A stretch of 9,412 nt of DNA from Clostridia bacterium. GTDB lineage: Bacteria; Bacillota_A; Clostridia; Oscillospirales; CAG-272. The translations under genes and the position numbers were made by a program. Of this stretch, positions 1 to 4,897 are shown piece after piece. The notes under the pieces were generated by a model, which saw nothing but the letters and a program-made list of their open reading frames with translations, was not told the origin of the DNA and ran no database searches. The stretch covers positions 1-9,412 of the forward strand of contig JAFTSR010000125.1 in the NCBI GenBank assembly GCA_017467225.1, given 5' to 3'. How positions within the stretch are numbered: the stretch's first letter is position 1; each line of letters starts with the position of its first letter.

Positions 1-2
1 AG

Positions 3-1244
3 ACCCGCGACGGCGGCGGTATTTACATCGCGGCGGCGGCAAATATCAGTAACATTTACGCCGGCATGGCGATCAACGCCACGCCCGACGGACGCAAGCG
101 CGGCGAGCCGTTGTCCGACGCTGCCTCTCCCACCTACGGTCGTGACACGCGCGGTGCCACGTCCACCTTCAACAGCCTCTCGAAGCCGGACTATACCAAG
201 GTTGCCTGCGGCAGCGTGGTCAATCAGAAGTTCTCGCCGGGCATGTTCAGCGACGAAAAGCGCAAAAAGCTGATGGCTCTGATCCGCACCTATTTCAAAA
301 AGGGCGGTCAGGAGGTGCAGATCAACGCTACCTCAAGAGAGACGCTGATCGATGCCATGGAGCATCCCGAAAATTATCGCAGCCTGGTCGTTCGCGTTTC
401 CGGCTTCTCCGCCTTTTACGTCACGCTGGATAAGGCGGTGCAGCTGGATATTCTCAACCGCACCCAGCAGGAGTATGACATGCTGAACATATCCAACATC
501 CAGCATTTTTCCGTGGGCGACGGTCAGGGCATCCGCACCACCGTCTTCTGCAAGGGCTGCCATTTGCGCTGCCCGTGGTGCCACAATCCCGAAAATCTCA
601 AAAGCGAGCCTGCAGTGCTGCACTATCGCGCCAAGGGAACGACCGAGGTGCTTGGGCGCAGCGTGCGTGGGGAGGACATCCTGGATGAGCTTTTGGAGGA
701 CAGCGACTACTATGAGCAAAGCGGCGGCGGCGTCACCTTCTCGGGCGGCGAGGCCATGCTGCAGGCGGCGGAGCTTGTGCCGCTTGTGCGGCGGCTGCAC
801 GAGTGCGGCGTGTCGGTGCTCGTGGATACGGCAGGCTGCGTGCCCTACACCTCTTTCCAATTGCTCAACCCGTACGTGGCGGGATATCTGCTCGATTTCA
901 AAACGGCAGATGCGGAAAAATACCGCCAGATCGGCGGCAGTCTTTCCAGGGTGACGGAAAACCTGTGCGCGCTGCGGCGCGACGGCATACCGGTGCGCGT
1001 GCGCATTCCGTTGATTCCGCACTTCAATACCGATGCGGATGCCGTTCGTGCCATATGCGAGAGGCTGCGCGAGATCGGCGTGGACGAGGTCGACCTCTTG
1101 CCCTTTCATCGCCTGGGCAGCGCCAAATACGAGGCCATGGGTCTGACGTACGCCTACGCGCAGCAGCGTCCTCTGTCCGCGCAGGAGCTGGCCGACATCG
1201 AGAAGGCATACCGACAATATTTTACAGTCAAAACAGAAAGATAG
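3..1244 (+). CDS. Glycyl radical enzyme C-terminus fused in frame to its radical-SAM activating enzyme (5' partial)
   Basis: The frame is open from the window edge, so the start lies upstream. Numbering from the Met at 66, residues 1-137 are the C-terminal end of a pyruvate formate-lyase-type GRE: ATPDGRKRGEPLSDAASP (5-22) and the glycyl radical motif VRVSGFSAFY (109-118), with Gly113 (codon 402-404) the predicted radical site. GREs normally end about 20-25 residues after this glycine. Here the frame continues without a stop into a complete activase (139-392, 254 residues). The activase has the CxxxCxxC cluster motif (Cys165, 169, 172), SGGGVTFSGGE (219-229) and the PflA-like LLPFHRLGSAKYEAMG (344-359). 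Activases use SAM and a [4Fe-4S] cluster to put the radical on the GRE glycine. This one lacks the extra ferredoxin domain found in many non-PFL activases. The GRE substrate is not identifiable, because the catalytic Cys/Glu region is outside the window. The fusion could be real, a lost stop, or an indel in the assembly. Confidence 0.88.
   Translation, partial: TRDGGGIYIAAAANISNIYAGMAINATPDGRKRGEPLSDAASPTYGRDTRGATSTFNSLSKPDYTKVACGSVVNQKFSPGMFSDEKRKKLMALIRTYFKKGGQEVQINATSRETLIDAMEHPENYRSLVVRVSGFSAFYVTLDKAVQLDILNRTQQEYDMLNISNIQHFSVGDGQGIRTTVFCKGCHLRCPWCHNPENLKSEPAVLHYRAKGTTEVLGRSVRGEDILDELLEDSDYYEQSGGGVTFSGGEAMLQAAELVPLVRRLHECGVSVLVDTAGCVPYTSFQLLNPYVAGYLLDFKTADAEKYRQIGGSLSRVTENLCALRRDGIPVRVRIPLIPHFNTDADAVRAICERLREIGVDEVDLLPFHRLGSAKYEAMGLTYAYAQQRPLSAQELADIEKAYRQYFTVKTER
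469..482 (+). promoter_or_regulatory. Internal Shine-Dalgarno and ATG for a separate activase product
   Basis: AGGAG (469-473) lies 6 nt before an in-frame ATG (480-482), exactly where a free activase would begin: the following MLNISNIQHFSVGDGQGIRT resembles the N-terminus of PflA-type proteins. The site overlaps the last GRE codons, as in a normal translationally coupled GRE-activase pair. It suggests that a stand-alone 254-residue activase (480-1244) is still made even if the fused frame is genuine. Inference from spacing and homology only. Confidence 0.6.
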
Positions 1245-1253
1245 GAGAACATC

Positions 1254-2348
1254 ATGAAAGCAAAAGCAGCAGTATTTATGGGAGCGCACAAGGATTTTGA
1301 GGTGCGCGAATTCGACGTGACCGCAACGCCCAAGGGCTACGGACAGATGGAGCTGATCGCCAGCGGCATCTGCGGCACCGACCTGCATTTTCATAACGGA
1401 AAGCTGGCCGTCAATGCGCCTACGGTCATCGGTCATGAGTTTGTCGGTAAGATTACCGACCTCGATGCAGACGAGGCAAAGGCTTACGGGCTGAGCATCG
1501 GTGACAATGTCATTGCCGACATCGCCGTGCCCTGCGGCGAGTGCGTTCTTTGCAAGAGCGGCGACGACGCCAACTGCGTCAACATGCAGGTCACCAACGG
1601 CGGCAGCATCGACGTGGCACCGTATCTTTACGGCGGCTATGCCGAGGTCAATTACACCCCGCTGACCAATCTGGTGAAAATCCCTGAGGGTGTGGATCCG
1701 ACAGTGGCCGCCACCTTCGCATGCCCCGGTCCGACCGCCATCCATGCCTGCGAGCTGGCCAAAAAGGCAGGGGTTGATCTCAGCAAGATCAACGTGGCTG
1801 TGGTGCAGGGACTGGGTCCTGTGGGCACCTTCGCGCTGATGTATCTCAAGGCGCTTGGTGTCAAAAAGGTCTACGCGATCACGGCCGGTCGCGATGCTAC
1901 CCGAGAGAAAACTGCGCTCACTCTTGGCGCTGATGGCGTGTTCAATCTCACAGCGCAAGGAACCGACGAGGTGACCCGGGCGCTGCAGGCCGAGAACGGC
2001 GGTCTTGGCGTTGATCTGTGCATCGAATGCTCCGGCGCGCCTGCAGCCGTGACGCAGGGCATGGATATTCTCCGCAACCGCGGCGTGTATCTGGTTCCCG
2101 GTCAGTACAGCGCCTCGGGCGGCATTGAAATTCAGCCGCAGATGATCACCTTCAAGGCGCTGCACATCATCGGCTCGTCGCAGTATTCCATGTGCGACGT
2201 GCGCACCTATCTCGACTTTTTGGCAAGTCACACCGAGCTGTACGAGAAGATCGAAAAGCTGGGCACCAAGTTCCCCGTCTCGCAAATCAACGAGGCGATT
2301 GCCTACGCAAAATCCGGCAAAAACGTCAAAACACTTCTGGTCAAATAA
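1254..2348 (+). CDS. Zinc-dependent medium-chain alcohol/polyol dehydrogenase
   Basis: A 364-residue medium-chain dehydrogenase (GroES-like plus Rossmann), of the usual length for the threonine/sorbitol/butanediol dehydrogenase group. Catalytic zinc ligands are expected at Cys40 (GICGTD), His61-Glu62 (GHEFVG) and possibly Cys157. The structural zinc site is Cys94, Cys97, Cys100 and Cys108. The dinucleotide loop is GLGPVG (186-191). The end of the second Rossmann strand reads AITAGRD rather than showing the usual acidic residue, so cofactor choice (NAD or NADP) is open. The start is fixed by AGGAG at 1243-1247, overlapping the activase stop, 6 nt before ATG. The 9-bp gap makes it an operon partner of the GRE, so it probably interconverts the carbonyl product of the GRE with an alcohol. 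The exact substrate cannot be told from sequence. Cytoplasmic. Confidence 0.9.
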   Translation: MKAKAAVFMGAHKDFEVREFDVTATPKGYGQMELIASGICGTDLHFHNGKLAVNAPTVIGHEFVGKITDLDADEAKAYGLSIGDNVIADIAVPCGECVLCKSGDDANCVNMQVTNGGSIDVAPYLYGGYAEVNYTPLTNLVKIPEGVDPTVAATFACPGPTAIHACELAKKAGVDLSKINVAVVQGLGPVGTFALMYLKALGVKKVYAITAGRDATREKTALTLGADGVFNLTAQGTDEVTRALQAENGGLGVDLCIECSGAPAAVTQGMDILRNRGVYLVPGQYSASGGIEIQPQMITFKALHIIGSSQYSMCDVRTYLDFLASHTELYEKIEKLGTKFPVSQINEAIAYAKSGKNVKTLLVK

Positions 2349-2353
2349 GAGTC

Positions 2354-2387
2354 GGCATCCGTCCTCTTTGGGGACGGATGCCTTTGT
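2354..2387 (+). terminator. Intrinsic terminator of the GRE-dehydrogenase operon
   Basis: Perfect 11-bp stem GGCATCCGTCC (2354-2364) / GGACGGATGCC (2372-2382) with a 7-nt loop, followed by TTTGT. It begins 6 nt after the dehydrogenase stop codon, closing the operon. Confidence 0.85.
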
Positions 2388-2480
2388 AAATGAGGCCGCG
2401 GTGGCGACAAAATCGCAAAAAATCCACCGAAAAGTCAAAAAAAACCGCGAATGCGGCGAAAAAAACGTGAAAATATACCA

Positions 2481-2509
2481 TTGAAAAAAGGCGAAGGTTG
2501 TAGTATAAT
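2481..2509 (+). promoter_or_regulatory. Sigma-A promoter of the glycine-riboswitch transcript
   Basis: TTGAAA (-35, 2481-2486), a 17-nt spacer and a perfect TATAAT (-10, 2504-2509). Predicted transcription starts near 2516, just upstream of the aptamers. The symporter is therefore transcribed separately from the upstream operon. Confidence 0.8.
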
Positions 2510-2512
2510 ATA

Positions 2513-2539
2513 GCATCATAATATTATTCTGTATGATGC
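2513..2539 (+). other. 8-bp inverted repeat at the 5' end of the riboswitch transcript
   Basis: GCATCATA (2513-2520) and TATGATGC (2532-2539) are perfect inverted repeats around an 11-nt A/T-rich loop. The left arm spans the predicted transcription start and the right arm ends at the first base of aptamer stem P1. It may be a 5' RNA hairpin (if transcription starts early enough) or an operator-like palindrome overlapping the promoter. Neither is proven. Confidence 0.45.
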
Positions 2540-2697
2540 ATTCAGGAAATTGTGTTCGCACAGCCGAAGGAGTAACGCTCTCAGGTGTTCCATATGGGAT
2601 GAGGACTGAATGTTGACAGAGCTTTGGAGACGCCCGCATGTCGGGGGCCGAAGGTGCAAGCGCAACAGCGCAAACTCTCAGGCAAAAGGACAAAGAC
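2539..2697 (+). promoter_or_regulatory. Tandem glycine riboswitch (two aptamers)
   Basis: Aptamer 1 is closed by a 7-bp P1, CATTCAG (2539-2545) / CTGAATG (2606-2612), and contains the glycine-aptamer signatures GCCGAAGGAGTAA and GCTCTCAGGT. Aptamer 2 follows at once, with TGGAGA (2625-2630), GCCGAAGGTGCAA, then AAACTCTCAGGCAAAAGGAC. Its short P1 can form between CTTTG (2622-2626) and CAAAG (2691-2695). This matches the classic gcvT-type two-aptamer arrangement joined by a short linker. Aptamer 1 is atypical in lacking the 5' GGAGAG-like strand. The RNA senses glycine, and the next gene is an AGCS symporter, so it regulates uptake or export of glycine/alanine. Whether glycine turns expression on or off cannot be decided by eye. 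Confidence 0.92.
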
Positions 2698-2725
2698 TTT
2701 CACTTTCTGATGATCGTTTTATGTT

Positions 2726-2764
2726 TTTGACGGGCGTGCTGTGCGCTCGTCAAATTTTTTATTT
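2726..2764 (+). terminator. Riboswitch expression-platform terminator
   Basis: 11-bp stem TTTGACGGGCG (2726-2736) / CGCTCGTCAAA (2744-2754) with one G-U pair and a 7-nt loop, followed by a T-rich tract (2755-2764). It lies between the second aptamer and the symporter ribosome site, where a transcription-attenuating expression platform should be. The segment CGCCCG in aptamer 2 (2631-2636) is complementary to CGGGCG of the 5' arm and could compete with it; this is a hypothesis. Confidence 0.85.
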
Positions 2765-2778
2765 CCAGGAGGAGAAAA

Positions 2779-4353
2779 ATGGAGGCATTTTTGGAACGGG
2801 TTGCCGAAATAAACGGCAGCATCAATGGAGTGGTATGGGGAATTTTCGGTCTGGCGCTTTTGATCGGTACCGGTGTTATCGTCACACTCAGCACAAAGGT
2901 ATTTCAAATCACGCATCTGAAACTGTGGTGGAAAAACACCATCGGCAGTATGTTCACCAAGAACGTAATGAAGCACCGCAAGGAAAAGGGAGTCATCTCG
3001 CCCTTCCAGGCGCTGTGTACGGCTCTTGCCGCAACGGTTGGTACCGGTAATATCGCCGGTGTTGCCGCCGCAATCTGTGTCGGTGGCGCGGGTGCAGTCT
3101 TCTGGATGTGGGTTGCCGCATTCTTCGGCATGATGACAAACTTTGCAGAAAACGTTCTGGGTATTTATTTCCGCCGCAAAAACAGCGAGGGCGAATGGTC
3201 CGGCGGTGCGATGTACTATCTGCAGGACGGCTTGGGCGGCTACACCTACAAGGATCAGCATGGCAATATCTCGATGAAAAAGCCCGGTCGCATTCTGGCG
3301 GTGCTGTTCTGTATCTTTACCATGCTCGCGTCCTTTGGTATCGGAAGCATGGGTCAGGTCAATAAGATTGTTGCTAACGTTTCGGCTGCTTTTGACGTAC
3401 AGGCGCTTTCGAGCGTGAACGTGTTTGGCAACGTGTCGCTGTACAATATTCTCCTTGGTGTGGCAATTATGATCCTTACCGCGGTCATTACGCTTGGCGG
3501 TGTCAAGAGAATCGCCAACGTTGCAGAGAAGATCGTACCTTTTATGGTTCTTCTGTTCGTGGCAGGCAGCCTGATTATCATCGGCGTCAACTATGCGGCA
3601 ATTCTTCCCGCGTTCAAGGCCATCTTTGTCAATGCCTTCAAGCCGGAGGCGTTTGTCGGTGGCGGACTTGGCGGCATCATCGTTGCTATGACCAACGGCT
3701 TCAAGCGCGGTGTCTTCTCTAACGAGGCCGGTCTTGGTTCGTCCGTTATGGTGCACTCCAACTCCAGCGTCAAGGAGCCTGTCAAGCAGGGTATGTGGGG
3801 TATCTTTGAGGTGTTTGCGGATACCATGGTTGTTTGCACCATGACCGCGCTGGTTGTTCTCACCTCCGGTGGCCTGAATGGCGGCGTGTTCAACGCAAAG
3901 ACCGGCGAGATCGCGGCCGGCTTTACCGATGCTACACTGGTTGGCGGCGCATTTAACGAGGTCTTCTCTTGGGGCAATGTCGGCAGCAAGTTTATTGCCA
4001 TTGCCATGTTCCTGTTTGCTTTTACCACGGTGCTGGGTTGGTCGCACTACGGCTCCAAGGCATGGGAATATCTCTTCGGCGCAAAGACCACCGTTGTTTT
4101 CAGAGTTATCCACGTTTGTACCATCATCTTCGGCGCGGTTCTCACCTCGTCGCTGGCTTGGGATATTTCGGATACCTTCAACGGTCTGATGATGATCCCC
4201 AACCTGATCGGTGTCGTTGTACTTTGCCCTCTGGTCATCCGTATCACCAAAAACTATGTGGATCGCAAGGTCAAGGGAAAGGACGTCAAGCCGATCCTCT
4301 CTTACGATGAAACCATCCAGGCAGAGGCCGAAAGCGCTCTGGATCAGGAGTGA
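2779..4353 (+). CDS. Sodium:alanine/glycine symporter, AGCS family
   Basis: A 524-residue polytopic inner-membrane protein of the AGCS (alanine or glycine:cation symporter) family, which couples Na+ or H+ entry to alanine/glycine uptake. The family signature ATVGTGNIAGVA is at 85-96. Other conserved stretches are GGAMYYL (142-148) and GFKRGVFSNEAGLGS (307-321). Hydrophobic segments repeat along the chain (for example about 18-36, 94-118, 171-190, 222-240, 252-272, 346-362, 404-419, 443-460, 470-487). The length is somewhat above the usual 450-500 because of a polar loop at 131-170 and a charged C-terminal tail from about 490. AGGAGGAG (2767-2774) sets the start. The glycine riboswitch directly upstream supports glycine as a physiological substrate. 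The family is named agcS or alsT in different organisms, so no symbol is assigned. Confidence 0.94.
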   Translation: MEAFLERVAEINGSINGVVWGIFGLALLIGTGVIVTLSTKVFQITHLKLWWKNTIGSMFTKNVMKHRKEKGVISPFQALCTALAATVGTGNIAGVAAAICVGGAGAVFWMWVAAFFGMMTNFAENVLGIYFRRKNSEGEWSGGAMYYLQDGLGGYTYKDQHGNISMKKPGRILAVLFCIFTMLASFGIGSMGQVNKIVANVSAAFDVQALSSVNVFGNVSLYNILLGVAIMILTAVITLGGVKRIANVAEKIVPFMVLLFVAGSLIIIGVNYAAILPAFKAIFVNAFKPEAFVGGGLGGIIVAMTNGFKRGVFSNEAGLGSSVMVHSNSSVKEPVKQGMWGIFEVFADTMVVCTMTALVVLTSGGLNGGVFNAKTGEIAAGFTDATLVGGAFNEVFSWGNVGSKFIAIAMFLFAFTTVLGWSHYGSKAWEYLFGAKTTVVFRVIHVCTIIFGAVLTSSLAWDISDTFNGLMMIPNLIGVVVLCPLVIRITKNYVDRKVKGKDVKPILSYDETIQAEAESALDQE

Positions 4354-4374
4354 GATAGAAGTAAATAAGAATAT

Positions 4375-4413
4375 GCGAGGGGGAACTTTTTTAGAGAAAA
4401 AGTTCCCCCTCGC
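4375..4413. repeat. Perfect 17-bp hairpin downstream of the symporter
   Basis: GCGAGGGGGAACTTTTT (4375-4391) is perfectly complementary to 4397-4413, with a 5-nt loop. It may end symporter transcripts, but no T-tract follows the 3' arm, so it is not a textbook terminator. A weaker hairpin (TCCCC 4416-4420 / GGGGA 4435-4439, then AATTTT) follows immediately. The CCCCTCGCG of the 3' arm also occurs, inverted, at the window end (9404-9412), hinting that it belongs to the repeat family described for copies A and B. Confidence 0.7.
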
Positions 4414-4461
4414 GCTCCCCTTCAAAAAGCTTTTGGGGAAATTTTCAGATTGAATTTTTAG

Positions 4462-4495
4462 CGGTTCTGTTCTATCCGAACGGAGCCGTTTTCCT
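4462..4495 (+). terminator. Candidate intrinsic terminator after the symporter
   Basis: 11-bp stem CGGTTCTGTTC (4462-4472) / GAACGGAGCCG (4478-4488), with two G-U pairs and a 5-nt loop, followed by TTTTCCTT. Its orientation suits rightward transcription from the symporter. It lies over 100 bp beyond the stop codon, so it is either the real terminator or part of the repeat-rich region. Confidence 0.5.
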
Positions 4496-4526
4496 TATGG
4501 GGTCCTTGTCTCGCTGCGTCTTCGCT

Positions 4527-4840
4527 ACCCATTTGATGGATGAAAAAAGAATGTTTCGCTTTGGAGCGGCGGGAGTAAGCCCCCGCCCTACGAAATACAG
4601 CATTTCTTCCCGTAGAAATCCCCTCTGTTTTCGCCGTCCTTTTTGAGGCGGCGAAAGCGAAGTCTGCACTCGGCTCAAACCGCGTGCGTTTGAGCAAAAA
4701 TGCGGAGCATTTTTGTGTGTAGCACGCGACCACAATCCGGGTTCTTAGGGGCGGGCCCCTAAGTCGCTTTCTTGGTTCGTTCTTTGCCGACGCAAAGAAT
4801 GAACAACAAGTTTATTAAGGTTAGAAATCCATGTTCGCAC
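4527..4840 (+). repeat. Structured intergenic repeat, copy A
   Basis: This stretch matches, in inverted orientation, 8992-9397 (copy B). Shared blocks are CGCTACCCATTTGAT at the left end, a 74-nt core (4598-4671; one mismatch by eye to 9169-9242), CGCGTGC (4681-4687), GCACGCG (4722-4728), GTTAGAAATC (4820-4829) and TGTTCGCAC (4832-4840). Hairpins in order: GGCGGG/CCCGCC (4568-4587); the core hairpin TTTCGCCG/CGGCGAAA (4629-4656); CAAAAATGC/GCATTTTTG (4695-4715) inside the outer stem CGCGTGC/GCACGCG; CTTAGGGG/CCCCTAAG (4744-4763); and a 13-bp stem at 4775-4804. No convincing protein is encoded, and the short leftward ORFs are repeat-derived. It lies between the 3' ends of convergent genes. Positions 4841-4897, up to the next gene, show nothing clear. 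Confidence 0.85.
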
Positions 4841-4897
4841 AATCTTAATTCACCCTGAACCGCTCACCTCTACCGGCCAGACTGAAATTTTATCTCC

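Noticed and set aside
333..2693. 786-codon open frame on the minus strand
   Set aside because: It lies antisense to the GRE-activase and dehydrogenase genes and overlaps the riboswitch. Its translation is rich in His/Arg/Cys with no recognisable domain, an artefact of GC-rich codon usage.
2719..4425. 568-codon open frame on the minus strand
   Set aside because: Antisense shadow of the AGCS symporter, whose homology is unmistakable. The product is low-complexity and very polar.
4458..4735. Two short leftward ORFs (91 and 87 codons)
   Set aside because: They run through repeat copy A. The two overlap in different frames and have no domain, and the equivalent part of copy B does not preserve the protein while it preserves hairpins.
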